Below are positions 19,655 through 27,981 of a DNA stretch of 62,201 nt, in pieces. The notes under the pieces are model-generated. The model was not told the origin of the DNA, searched no databases, and saw only the letters and a program-made list of their open reading frames with translations. A program made the translations under genes and the position numbers. The first letter of the stretch is position 1, and each line of letters opens with the position of its first letter. The stretch spans positions 964,122 through 1,026,322 of the forward strand of contig CP070632.1 in the NCBI GenBank assembly GCA_020356065.1, written 5' to 3'. Source of the stretch: Nitrospiraceae bacterium (GTDB lineage Bacteria > Nitrospirota > Thermodesulfovibrionia > UBA6902).

Positions 19655-20857
19655 TCAGTTTTTCTTTGCTCTGCTTCTTCGTTTTAACCATTTCATTGGA
19701 TTGACCGGCTGTCCTTTATGCCTGATCTCAAAATACAGGGTGGGAACATTAAGAAGTCCCGATCTGCCGGTTACCCCTAGAACTGTCCCTTTATTTATTA
19801 TATCACCCGTCTTATGAAATGTCTCTGACAGATTTCCATATAAACTATGATAGCCGTTGCCATGGTTTATAATCAATAACAGACCGTACCCCTTAAACCA
19901 GTCAGAATATACAACACGCCCTCCGGCCACAGCTTTCGGCTTTTCACGGTTTTCTGCCTTAATCTCAATCCCGTTCTTAAAAACAGTGATATTGAACTTC
20001 GGATCTTTATATTTACCGTAGGGTATCAAAACCTTTCCATCTACAGGCCAGGGCAGATGTCCTCTTGAAGCAATAAAACCCTTGCCCGTGACAGACTCGG
20101 GGATTTGCTGCTCCTCCAGCCTTTTCATCATTTCCCTGAGCTTCTTGGATGATTCTTCCAGCTCCTTAATGGTTCTTTCATACAGGTTCCGTTTACTTCG
20201 AACAGTTGCCAGCAATTTGTCCTTTTTTATCCTGTCTGTCTCCAGCTCACTTTTCTTATCCCGTGCAATCTTCTTGTTCAACTCGAGCTTATTCTGAAGG
20301 ACTTCCATGCTCTGTTTTTTAAAATTAATTTCATTAATGTCTTTACGATATTTTTTTATTATTTTGCTGTCATGATAGGCAAGAAGACTGAGATATTTAC
20401 TTTTTGTTATCAAATCCTGATAGTCATCTGCTGTAATCAGGATGAGAGCATTATCAACATACCGCTGGGTATAAATGTCCCTGGCACGATCAGCCAGATA
20501 TTTTTTGCTGAGATCCATCTTGTCCGTAAGCAATGTAATATCCTTTGACAGATTCATGATTCTTGACTGTGTATCCGAGATCTGTCTGTCATATTTTTTT
20601 AGTTCCTTTTCGGCTGTTTTAATGTTTTTATTGATCCTCTCCAACCGTGAGAGGATGGATTTTTCTTTCTTTATTGCTTCCTTTACCCGTCTCTTTTTTT
20701 TCTTTAGTTTCTTTTCAATTACAGACAACTTCTTTTTTGGGCTGGCAGAGTGAACAGGTGAGAAATAAGAACTGAAAAGTGAGAAGTAAAAAACTGTGAT
20801 CAGGATGGTGACAACTGAAAGAATTTGGTGTAATGTCTTTGATTTCTTTATATCCAC
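19655..20857 (-). CDS. envC: EnvC-like murein hydrolase activator (degenerate M23/LytM)
   Basis: A signal peptide is followed by a long lysine-rich coiled coil (about 45-270) and a C-terminal LytM/M23 domain (about 290-395). The zinc site looks degraded. The HxH motif reads YHSLYGNL (second His replaced by Asn), and the usual LHFEIR reads LYFEIR (His to Tyr). The first His/Asp pair is also missing. This is the pattern of EnvC, which activates amidases rather than cutting peptidoglycan. The position right after ftsEX supports an FtsEX-controlled divisome role. Confidence 0.9.
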   Translation of the reverse strand: MDIKKSKTLHQILSVVTILITVFYFSLFSSYFSPVHSASPKKKLSVIEKKLKKKKRRVKEAIKKEKSILSRLERINKNIKTAEKELKKYDRQISDTQSRIMNLSKDITLLTDKMDLSKKYLADRARDIYTQRYVDNALILITADDYQDLITKSKYLSLLAYHDSKIIKKYRKDINEINFKKQSMEVLQNKLELNKKIARDKKSELETDRIKKDKLLATVRSKRNLYERTIKELEESSKKLREMMKRLEEQQIPESVTGKGFIASRGHLPWPVDGKVLIPYGKYKDPKFNITVFKNGIEIKAENREKPKAVAGGRVVYSDWFKGYGLLLIINHGNGYHSLYGNLSETFHKTGDIINKGTVLGVTGRSGLLNVPTLYFEIRHKGQPVNPMKWLKRRSRAKKN

Positions 20858-20942
20858 AAAAACCTTTATACGTCACATCTCTTACTTCTGAATTATTAGA
20901 TTTTTTTAATACCCTTTTCCTAATTTTTACTTATTACTTCTA

Positions 20943-21827
20943 CTAATACCTGATTTTGCCCACGGCAATAAAACTGCCGATAAAACTCATTAAAGCGCCC
21001 GCAACAGGAACGGAAAGAAAAATTTCATCAGGGATGGAGACAATTATTGCCCTGACGGAAGGTATGAAATCAAGGCCTTTGGCAACTAATACCGAATGGA
21101 TTCCAAAAAGGGCAAGCGATCCTATCGTGCCGCCAACTATACCGATAATCAGGCCCTCGAGCAGGAAAGGGAGCCTGATAAATGATTTTGTGGCGCCAAG
21201 GAGCTTCAGGGTCTCTATTTCTTCTTTTCTTCTGTAAAAAAAGATCTTGATTGTATTATACGTAATAAATATGATCGCTATTAATATCGCACCTCCGAGA
21301 AAGATCGAACTGGCCTTCATTATTCTGGTGACTGTATTTAACGATGCAAGCCATTTTTCACCGTACTGGACCTGTGAAATACCTGACATCTCTTCTATCT
21401 CTTCTGCCTTCTTTTTTACATATGAAGGTATGAGAAGGTCTCTTTTCAGTTTCAGTTCAAAAGAAGAGGGAAGGGGATTTCGCTCCAGGTCATCAAGTAT
21501 GGAGGCTTCAGATCCAAGGATTAAACGGAGTTCTCTTAAGGCCTCGTCCTCGCTTATATAATTAACTTCCAGTACATCAGCATCCTGTTTGAACAGTTCC
21601 CTGACCGTGTCTGTTGCTTCAGCTGAAATATCGTCATCGAGATACACAACAATACCAAAACTCCTTGCCCATCTCTTGAGCACTGAATCCATGTTAAACG
21701 TCACCGTGATAAAAGTACTGAGTATGAGCAGCCCGATCCCGACTGAAAAGGCAGTGAGGAGGTTTATCCACTTTTCCGCCCAGAGGTTTTTTAGAGCAGA
21801 CTGAATAGAATAAAACAGAACTCTCAT
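20943..21827 (-). CDS. ftsX: Cell division protein FtsX
   Basis: This permease-like partner of FtsE has four membrane helices (near 20-45, 170-195, 220-245 and 265-290 of 294) and a large extracytoplasmic loop (about 50-165) that contacts the EnvC-type activator. The FtsX signature LKLLGATKSFIRLPFLLEG is present. Its start overlaps the ftsE stop by 4 bp (ATGA), and envC follows 85 bp downstream. Confidence 0.95.
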   Translation of the reverse strand: MRVLFYSIQSALKNLWAEKWINLLTAFSVGIGLLILSTFITVTFNMDSVLKRWARSFGIVVYLDDDISAEATDTVRELFKQDADVLEVNYISEDEALRELRLILGSEASILDDLERNPLPSSFELKLKRDLLIPSYVKKKAEEIEEMSGISQVQYGEKWLASLNTVTRIMKASSIFLGGAILIAIIFITYNTIKIFFYRRKEEIETLKLLGATKSFIRLPFLLEGLIIGIVGGTIGSLALFGIHSVLVAKGLDFIPSVRAIIVSIPDEIFLSVPVAGALMSFIGSFIAVGKIRY

Positions 21828-22483
21828 CCAGATACCTCCCTTTCAATTGCGGTGTCTTTCAGGTATATGACACGTCTGCCCGTATGATGAAACAGCGATT
21901 CATTATGGGTCGCTATCAGGACGGTTGTGCCCCTTGCGTTAATTTCTTTAAAGAGGTTCATGACTATCTCGGAATTGGCCGAATCAAGATTGCCGGTAGG
22001 TTCATCAGCCAGTAAAACAGTCGGTCTGCTCACCATGGCCCTGGCAATTACGACTCTCTGCTGCTCACCGCCTGAGAGGTGCTGGGGAAAGGCATTCGTC
22101 TTATGTTTGAGCTTTACATCTTTCAAGACTTCATTGACATCCTCTTTGATTTCCTTTGGATGCATATTGTGTATTCTGAGAGCAAGGGCTACATTATCAA
22201 ATACGGTTTTGTTGTGAAGGAGCCGAAAATCCTGAAAGACCACTCCTACATGACGTCTTAAATAGGGGATAGTGCGCTGCTTAAGATCTCTGATTTCCCA
22301 GCCCGCAACCGTTATGTTCCCTTCATCAGGGATTGTCTCAGCATAAATCAGCTTAAGCAGGGTCGTTTTGCCTACACCGCTTGGCCCGGTAATAAAGGCA
22401 AGTTCCCCTTTGTTAATGCTGAAAGATATATCTTTCAGTACTACATCTTCATAAAATTTTGAGACATCTATAAACTGAATCAT
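21824..22483 (-). CDS. ftsE: Cell division ATP-binding protein FtsE
   Basis: This 219-residue ABC ATPase has Walker A GPSGVGKTT, Q-loop VFQDFRLL, signature LSGGEQQRV and Walker B VLLADEPTGNLD. The FLL/RLLHNKTVFDNVA stretch is typical of FtsE. With FtsX it controls periplasmic murein hydrolase activators during division. It is the first gene of the four-gene operon. Confidence 0.95.
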   Translation of the reverse strand: MIQFIDVSKFYEDVVLKDISFSINKGELAFITGPSGVGKTTLLKLIYAETIPDEGNITVAGWEIRDLKQRTIPYLRRHVGVVFQDFRLLHNKTVFDNVALALRIHNMHPKEIKEDVNEVLKDVKLKHKTNAFPQHLSGGEQQRVVIARAMVSRPTVLLADEPTGNLDSANSEIVMNLFKEINARGTTVLIATHNESLFHHTGRRVIYLKDTAIEREVSG

Positions 22484-22752
22484 ACTCTTCTTAATAAATA
22501 CGTTTCATCTGATTACCAGCCGTAAATACAGTTGTAAATTATAAAATTTGAAGACATATATAAGCAAGGATTTGAGATTGATGAACAGAAACGTAGTAAC
22601 GAGAGGTCAAACACCGAACCAGCAGTTGCCTTTTTAAAAGGGTAAACAGTCTTTTCCCAATCACTCAACAGGTATTTAGTCTGCCTCCCCTGAAATGGGA
22701 ATAATAAAGAAATGACAGGAATTACGTGAATTAACTGCATTCCATATATTTC

Positions 22753-23508
22753 TTAAAGAAATCCGAACATCCTGAGTTTGTAAGGCAGGTCGATTATGGT
22801 CATGTCATTTATTTCTTTCTCTAACAGTTTAAATCCGGCCTCAATAATACCTCTCTGGGTTTCTTTATCACCGGGATTGCCGAGAGGTTTACCTGCGGAA
22901 GATTTCACGGACAGCACCCTTGGCGGTCTTGTGAGACCAGTGATGTCCTTACGAAACGTTGTGCATACGGTACTGACACCTGCTTTTTCAACCTGCCTTG
23001 CTATCAGTCCGACCGACTGGTTACAGATTACTCATGTAGGTGTCAGAAATGCAATGTCTACGCCACGTTCTTTAAGACATTCCCCTACTTTTGCTGAATT
23101 ATCCAGAAGAGGCCCGGTAACATAGATGTGGCCCATGAAACTGTAATGTTCTTCAGAGAGAGACTTGATCTTTCCTTCCTTTACATATTCCCTCATTCTG
23201 TCAACCGGGAATACACAGTTAATGTCCTCGTTAATGAACGTGTGGTCATATGAGTCGTGTGTTACCATTATATCGGTATGTTTCATGTTACCGGGAAGTA
23301 TTCTGTATGAACAGTCTCCCTCCTTATGTTTTGTATCAAAGGGGATGTCTGTTTTTAAATGAAGACCGCCTGTAGTGAGCAACGCAACTTTGCAATCATG
23401 CAACGGCTTTGATAACGGAGTGACAGGGGTATCATTGAAAACTGTATATGCAAACGAAGGATATTTTTTCTGTATAATTTTTTTTGTAACTAAAAGTGAT
23501 TTAAGCAT
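22753..23508 (-). CDS. GrdB-family selenoprotein, Sec at an in-frame TGA (251 aa)
   Basis: The frame reads through a TGA at 23034-23032 (residue 159) and ends at TAA 22755-22753. The residues before the TGA (DIAFLTPT) and after it (VICNQSVGLIARQVEKAG) are contiguous parts of the glycine/sarcosine/betaine reductase selenoprotein B family. The result is a redox-type motif Sec159-x-x-Cys162. The tail (RPPRVLSV, GKPLGNPGDK) also fits the family. A SECIS-like hairpin starts 12 nt after the TGA. AAGGA is placed well before the ATG. It is the last gene of a sulfur operon, so a reductase or sulfur-transfer role is possible; true glycine reductase activity is unlikely because grdA/C/D/E are absent. 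Standard annotation would stop at residue 158. Confidence 0.88.
23005..23034 (-). promoter_or_regulatory. Bacterial SECIS-like hairpin of the GrdB-family gene
   Basis: After the UGA (23034-23032), CAGUC (23019-23015) and GACUG (23009-23005) form a 5-bp stem with loop GGUCG. The apical loop begins 17 nt after the UGA and starts with G. This fits the bacterial SECIS rule of a small loop with G in its first two positions, 16-37 nt from the UGA. Confidence 0.7.
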
Positions 23509-23583
23509 GGCAGTCCTTAATACTCATCAGTGATTAATCATAACAGTTCCTTTAAATAAGCAAATGATAGATATATTACATGT

Positions 23584-24102
23584 TTAAACAGAAAGGGGAA
23601 AAAACAAATGCTTCACTTTAAAAAATACGAGACGTACAATAACATAGCAAACAGCAAATGTTGCAACATATCCAACGGTAAATTCCGTGTCCGATAATGA
23701 CAGAAGCATATTGAACCGAACATCTGCAAACCTGTATTGCATCCAGCCCAGCGCAAGGAGTAAGGGCCACAGGGACGCTGCAGCAAGTGTAATCTGCATA
23801 AAAAAAGATTTTCCATAATTGTCATTGGCGAGGTAATTACAGGCTTTATATGCCTTTTTACTTCCTGCTTTTAATGCGTAGAATGATAAGTCCTGAAAAC
23901 GTTGTATATCGAGATTGATCTGGTTAATTTTTAACGTATTAAACTGAAACGCAATAAATAATGATAATTCTCCAGCAACGATACACAGCAATGAAAGAAC
24001 TGCAGACCCGAAAAAATAGCCTGCTACGGGATTGTCGGGGAATCTGAAAAATGAAATTAAGAAAGCATCTATAACATTATTTAAATAAAAAATATTAATC
24101 AT
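23584..24102 (-). CDS. Membrane protein of unknown function (172 aa)
   Basis: About four hydrophobic helices are visible (near 5-18, 28-55, 100-120 and 140-160). An amphipathic charged segment lies between the second and third (QINLDIQRFQDLSFYALKAG). The layout loosely resembles small insertase-like or DUF106-type membrane proteins, but I would not assign it. It lies between tauE and the GrdB-like selenoprotein with spacers of 46 and 75 bp on the same strand, so it probably belongs to the sulfur operon. Confidence 0.65.
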   Translation of the reverse strand: MINIFYLNNVIDAFLISFFRFPDNPVAGYFFGSAVLSLLCIVAGELSLFIAFQFNTLKINQINLDIQRFQDLSFYALKAGSKKAYKACNYLANDNYGKSFFMQITLAAASLWPLLLALGWMQYRFADVRFNMLLSLSDTEFTVGYVATFAVCYVIVRLVFFKVKHLFFPLSV

Positions 24103-24148
24103 TTATATCAATGTCCGTGTTCACTTATTTCCATCACAATAATATTAG

Positions 24149-25324
24149 TTAAAAGGGAGGTACAACGCTATATCCGAGAAAGCCTTTTGTTGTATATCTG
24201 ATACCAACATATATGGCCAGGATAACAAAAATCCTTTTCAGCCAGATGTCAGGAATATATTTTGATGTTCGTGGCCCTATCATTGACCCGATAAAGATTC
24301 CGAGCAATTCAACACCGATAAGTGACCAGTACACTACAACTCCCTTTAAAAACATATATGAGAAAATGCTTACCATCATTCCAACTAATACCGTAAGAGC
24401 TGATGTTCCGGCAACCAGAAACATGGGCAAACCTGCAATGCTTGTGAGGAATGGAACGAATAAAAAGCCACCGCCTATTCCGAGAAATGATGCAAGCGCA
24501 GCTATGAAAAACCCGCCGGTAACAGGAATCACCGGGTTAAAACTGAACTCGACTCCGTAAAACGTAAATACCACTTCTGACAGGCTCCATTTCACTATCC
24601 TTACGCCATGTTGCGATCCATCAACGGCATCGTTACCTTTTAACCTCATGTGGGCCTCTTCAAAAGCCTTTGATGCGGCCTGTGCTTTTTTCTTTTTTAC
24701 CTGTCCCCGCCCTGTTGTTTCATAAAACAGGAATCCTCCGATTACGAATACACACAAACCGAAATAACCGATATATGAGCTCAGATTGATTTTACCGGCA
24801 GTAATAACAGGAACGAGAATACTTCCAGTTACAGAGCCAAGGGCGAGGGCGATACCCAGGGGCAGAACAAGTCTGCCCAATTTGTAATAGTTAATTGACG
24901 AAATAAATGCACTCAAACTTACCATCCACTGGTTCGAGACTCTTATGCTGTCTGTCATAAGCGTATTCAGTACAGGGCTGGTGTTTTTAAAACTCTTGGC
25001 ATAATCACCAAGTCCGAAAATTGTAATATGACCCACACCTGCCATGATACCGCCAAAGGCGCCGACTGTGGAAAATATCCATCCTACCCATACAGCCCAG
25101 AGAAACGCCCACAGGAGATTTACATCAGGAGCCCCGGGAATTCCAAGAAATCCTGTCTGCGCATCTGGATTGATCATACCTTCTTCAATACCGCGGGGAG
25201 TTTTTGCTATAGCCTCTTCAAGGGTTTCAGCTGTTAATGATGACGGCAGTATTAAAGACAATAAATAAACTGCAGAGACTGAGATTAAAATTAAATGAAG
25301 AATCCCCCTTTTTTGGATGGCCAT
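24149..25324 (-). CDS. TauE/SafE family sulfite/sulfonate exporter-like permease
   Basis: The 391-residue protein has about eight membrane helices in two related halves, as in TauE/SafE (DUF81). Family features include the Gly-rich second-half segment FLGIGGGFLFVPFLTSIAGLP and the late GSMIGPRTSKYIPD. It carries a longer N-terminal signal-like region (to about 60) and a cytoplasmic Lys/Ala-rich loop near 215-235. The family exports or imports small sulfur anions such as sulfite or sulfoacetate. It starts 5 bp after the sqr stop, so export of a sulfide-oxidation product is a reasonable inference. Confidence 0.88.
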   Translation of the reverse strand: MAIQKRGILHLILISVSAVYLLSLILPSSLTAETLEEAIAKTPRGIEEGMINPDAQTGFLGIPGAPDVNLLWAFLWAVWVGWIFSTVGAFGGIMAGVGHITIFGLGDYAKSFKNTSPVLNTLMTDSIRVSNQWMVSLSAFISSINYYKLGRLVLPLGIALALGSVTGSILVPVITAGKINLSSYIGYFGLCVFVIGGFLFYETTGRGQVKKKKAQAASKAFEEAHMRLKGNDAVDGSQHGVRIVKWSLSEVVFTFYGVEFSFNPVIPVTGGFFIAALASFLGIGGGFLFVPFLTSIAGLPMFLVAGTSALTVLVGMMVSIFSYMFLKGVVVYWSLIGVELLGIFIGSMIGPRTSKYIPDIWLKRIFVILAIYVGIRYTTKGFLGYSVVPPF

Positions 25325-25329
25325 ATAAA

Positions 25330-26538
25330 TCAGGACTTACCTCTTAAAATTCTGTTCCAGTATAACCACGGCATTGCATACTTAATCAGAAGCCACATGC
25401 TGTAACGTTCTTTTGTAGGATCAAGCGGAAACGTAGGCATAAGTGTATTATTATGGTCAAACTCAGCCAGTAACAGGCTGCCATATCCGGTTGTTATGGG
25501 ACAGGCCGTATACCCGTCATATTTTGTTACAGCTGACGAGGTTTTATTCTTTAATACGGCGAGCAGATTACTGACGAGGACAGGGGCCTGCTTATGAACA
25601 GCAGCTCCGGTTTTTGTATCGCCTGTGCTTGCAACGTCGCCAAGGCTGAAAATATTGCTGAATTGATTATGCTGGAGTGTCTCCCCGTCTATGTCAACCC
25701 AGCCCTGGGGATCATCTTTTAAGGCAAGAGGGCTGTCTTTAATAAAGTCCGGAGCTGACATGGGAGGAGCAACATGAATCATATCGTATGGTACTGTTTT
25801 CTGTTCCGTGCTTTCATCTTTTGTAATTGCGAAAACTGCCTCTTTTGATTCGCCTCTGATCTCGACAAGTTCAGACCGGAAGCTGAGGTGAATTCCGTAA
25901 CGTCCGGCTATATCCAGGAGTGCCCTGTTTATCTCAGGAACACGCAGCAGTCCGGGTTTGCCTGTATAAAATGTGATTTCAGAGTCCCTGAGCAACCCTC
26001 TTTTCCGTAAATTGTCTGCTGCAAGATACATTATCTTTTGTGGAGCGGCACCGCATTTAATAAGTGACGAGGGCTGAGTAAACAGTGCCTTTCCTCCCTT
26101 GAAATTTCTTAAACATTCATAGGTATATGAAGCAGTGTCGAATGAATAATTGGAACAGACTCCGTTCCTGCCAAGTGTCTCAGGCAGGCCTTTTATTAAA
26201 GACCAGTCAAGCTGAATTCCGGCACACACAACCATGAAATCATATAAGATTTCCTTTCCTGAACCAGTAATAACCATGTTGTTGTCAGGCTTAAATCCTG
26301 CAGCGCTGTCCTGAATCCATTCTGCCTGATCAGGAATGAAATCAGCCTCAGCCCTGACTGTATTGTTTATATCAAACGTCCCCCCTCCTACAAGTGTCCA
26401 ACCCGGTTGATAATAGTGCCTGTCTGAAGGTTCCAGGATTGCGATGTCAAGAGAAGGGTTTCTATTCAGAAGCTGGCCTGCTACTGAAAGACCGGCATTA
26501 CCTCCGCCGACAATGAGGATTTGATAATGTGATTTCAT
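25330..26538 (-). CDS. sqr: Sulfide:quinone oxidoreductase, type II (eukaryote-like)
   Basis: This FAD enzyme oxidises sulfide to persulfide or polysulfide and passes electrons to quinone. The Rossmann motif VGGGNAG opens the protein. The redox cysteine pair is present: Cys162 in IKCGAAPQKIMYL and Cys346 in YTACPITTGYG. These match the two active-site cysteines of human SQOR. Further likeness to human SQOR includes WVDIDGETLQH and KERYSMWLL. Cys128 is an extra cysteine. Length 402 fits. It is flanked by DsrH-like and TauE genes in one operon, so the persulfide made here may be handed to the DsrE/F/H-type carriers. Confidence 0.93.
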   Translation of the reverse strand: MKSHYQILIVGGGNAGLSVAGQLLNRNPSLDIAILEPSDRHYYQPGWTLVGGGTFDINNTVRAEADFIPDQAEWIQDSAAGFKPDNNMVITGSGKEILYDFMVVCAGIQLDWSLIKGLPETLGRNGVCSNYSFDTASYTYECLRNFKGGKALFTQPSSLIKCGAAPQKIMYLAADNLRKRGLLRDSEITFYTGKPGLLRVPEINRALLDIAGRYGIHLSFRSELVEIRGESKEAVFAITKDESTEQKTVPYDMIHVAPPMSAPDFIKDSPLALKDDPQGWVDIDGETLQHNQFSNIFSLGDVASTGDTKTGAAVHKQAPVLVSNLLAVLKNKTSSAVTKYDGYTACPITTGYGSLLLAEFDHNNTLMPTFPLDPTKERYSMWLLIKYAMPWLYWNRILRGKS

Positions 26539-26578
26539 TTAAGCCTCCATGCGAAGACATTAACATCTGTTAATGCCA

Positions 26579-26842
26579 TTAAAAAAATCCAACCACTTTG
26601 TCTGTTTTAGTCATGAGATCTACAAGCTGACTGTAATCAATGGCTTTTGCCCTAATATTATCTTTGTCTATTCCCCGGAGATCAAGATCATCACGAAGAG
26701 CATAATGTCCCGGATTATCTGAACTGGTAGCAGCATACACAGCATTTTGAAGCAGACAGATTTCAGCGTTCATATCCTCGGCCATTTTATAAGCAGTTTG
26801 AAACTCTTTTGTATCTGGTGCGCTCGAAATAAGAAACAACAT
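26579..26842 (-). CDS. DsrH/TusB-like sulfur carrier protein
   Basis: The 87-residue protein has the DsrH/TusB fold features: a short MLFLISSAP first strand and the ICLLQNAVYAA strand-helix junction. It ends with the typical short DKVVGFF strand. Only one cysteine (Cys29) is present, and it is not at the usual DsrH cysteine position (about 20). It could act as a structural partner of the DsrE-like selenoprotein and the DsrF-like protein. The gene lies 32 bp after the dsrF-like gene and 40 bp before sqr. Confidence 0.8.
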   Translation of the reverse strand: MLFLISSAPDTKEFQTAYKMAEDMNAEICLLQNAVYAATSSDNPGHYALRDDLDLRGIDKDNIRAKAIDYSQLVDLMTKTDKVVGFF

Positions 26843-26874
26843 AATTGACCTCTGTTTAATTTGCGATCATTATA

Positions 26875-27225
26875 TTAATAAATCATTACAGTCTGTGCTT
26901 CTCTTAAGGAATTGTTTAACACCTGACCGTCATCGATCTTTACTCCTTCAACAAGATCTTCTGACGTGAGTCCATATTCTTCAAGTGAGGATCTGCTTGC
27001 ATATATATCCATTTCATCTGAAAGAAGCTCAAGGGTGTCTCCAACGCCTGTATAACCTGTATCTCCGGCGTCCTGGTTTTTCTTTGCACTTAGTACGCCG
27101 CTATCAATTAAATACAGAGTAGAGGTATAATCAAATGCTGAAGCGCCTCCTGCATGCCTCACGGCTTCTGCGGCATTTACAAGTCCGTATGGCGGTTTCC
27201 TAAGGATTACAAGTAAATTGTCCAA
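26875..27225 (-). CDS. DsrF/TusC-like sulfur relay protein
   Basis: The ILRKPPYGLVNAAEAVRHAGGA opening is characteristic of the DsrF/TusC branch of the DsrE family. The protein is 116 residues and has no cysteine, as is common in this non-catalytic subunit. It most likely forms a hexamer-type complex with the DsrE-like and DsrH-like products. The gene is 58 bp downstream of the Sec-containing dsrE-like gene. Confidence 0.85.
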   Translation of the reverse strand: MDNLLVILRKPPYGLVNAAEAVRHAGGASAFDYTSTLYLIDSGVLSAKKNQDAGDTGYTGVGDTLELLSDEMDIYASRSSLEEYGLTSEDLVEGVKIDDGQVLNNSLREAQTVMIY

Positions 27226-27283
27226 AATTACCTCTTACCTGTTTATTGACAGTGACACATCTCTTATGGGATGTGTCACCTAC

Positions 27284-27640
27284 TTACATTCCTAAATTAA
27301 TAAAAATATCTGACCGCTTCATAAGCGAAAAAAGACCCTTTAACGCACTTTTTTCAGTTCCCTCCATATAACTTTCTCCCGCGCTACAGCGGAAGTTCAC
27401 GCATCCTCCTCAGAGGTCTACTTTCAGGCCTTTATCCATCAGCTCTTTGAATCTGTCAGCAGCGTGAGGAAGTCCGCTGCCTTTCTGTCCTTTTAAGAAA
27501 TTATAGACTCCGTCAGCAGAAGCAACAAGGTGCGTTTCAATATCTCTGTCAAGTGCCGCTTCAGCGATCTTCATGGCTGTATAAGAGTTTTCATAGTTAT
27601 AGGGGGATGTGTTGAGAAAAAGAGTTAACGTTTTATTCAT
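27284..27640 (-). CDS. DsrE/TusD-family selenoprotein, Sec at the catalytic position (118 aa)
   Basis: The frame reads through TGA 27412-27410 to TAA 27286-27284. Without read-through the product would be 76 residues, too short for DsrE/TusD. With it, the length (118) and ending (KGLFSLMKRSDIFINLG) are normal. Sec77 falls in KVDL-Sec-GGC, giving Sec77-x-x-Cys80. It aligns with Cys78 of E. coli TusD, the sulfur-relay cysteine. The start ATG overlaps the arsR stop by one base and has GGAG upstream. A SECIS-like hairpin lies 12 nt after the TGA. The product probably carries sulfur or selenium as a persulfide or selenosulfide, using SQR-derived sulfane sulfur. The function is inference; the frame and motif are seen. 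Confidence 0.9.
27370..27412 (-). promoter_or_regulatory. Bacterial SECIS-like hairpin of the dsrE-like gene
   Basis: After the UGA (27412-27410), AACUU (27397-27393) pairs with AAGUU (27374-27370) and CCGC (27392-27389) with GCGG (27382-27379). A GAGA bulge lies on the 3' side and the apical loop is UGUAGC. The loop starts 21 nt after the UGA and has G at its second position, matching the bacterial SECIS geometry. Confidence 0.72.
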
Positions 27641-27981
27641 CAGTGTCTCCTGGACCCGGGGTAGGTACCTTTTTTCGTAACAGGGCAGCATTCCGGTCCA
27701 GGAAGGTCCCCCTTATACTCTTTTTGCAGGACTTCCAGCAGATCGGGTACGAACGGACTTTTCAGAAAATAACACCTCAGCCTTCCATCTACAAAGAAAT
27801 CGATAAGTCCTGCATGTCTCAGTGCAGAAAGATGCTGCGATATGTTTGGCTGGCTTATTTCAAGAAATTGCTGGAAATCACTGACACACTTTACCCCTTT
27901 CGTCAGTTCTTCAAGTATCGCTATTCTTGCGGGGTGAGCAATGGTTTTCATTGTTTCTACCTTTGATGAGAGATCATTCAT
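27640..27981 (-). CDS. ArsR-family transcriptional regulator of the sulfur operon
   Basis: This winged-helix repressor has the recognition helix SQPNISQHLSALRHAGLI. Cysteines are Cys32 (KGVKCVSDF, the position of the first ArsR-type thiol), Cys70, and a Cys98-Cys99 pair near the C-terminus. These could bind a metal(loid) or sense persulfide, as in SqrR/BigR-type members; the sequence does not decide. I chose ATG 27981 over the TTG at 27987. Its stop overlaps the dsrE-like start (TGATG), so it heads the operon dsrE-F-H-sqr-tauE-grdB-like. It probably controls that operon and itself. Confidence 0.88.
   Translation of the reverse strand: MNDLSSKVETMKTIAHPARIAILEELTKGVKCVSDFQQFLEISQPNISQHLSALRHAGLIDFFVDGRLRCYFLKSPFVPDLLEVLQKEYKGDLPGPECCPVTKKGTYPGSRRH

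Noticed and set aside
22513-22740. 75-codon minus-strand frame between ftsE and the GrdB-like gene
   Set aside because: No ribosome site or domain. The region also has an imperfect dyad near 22620-22646 that looks like a spacer structure.
25330-25332. TGA stop of sqr as possible Sec
   Set aside because: The protein is already full length compared with SQOR, and the next gene starts 5 bp later; no sensible extension.
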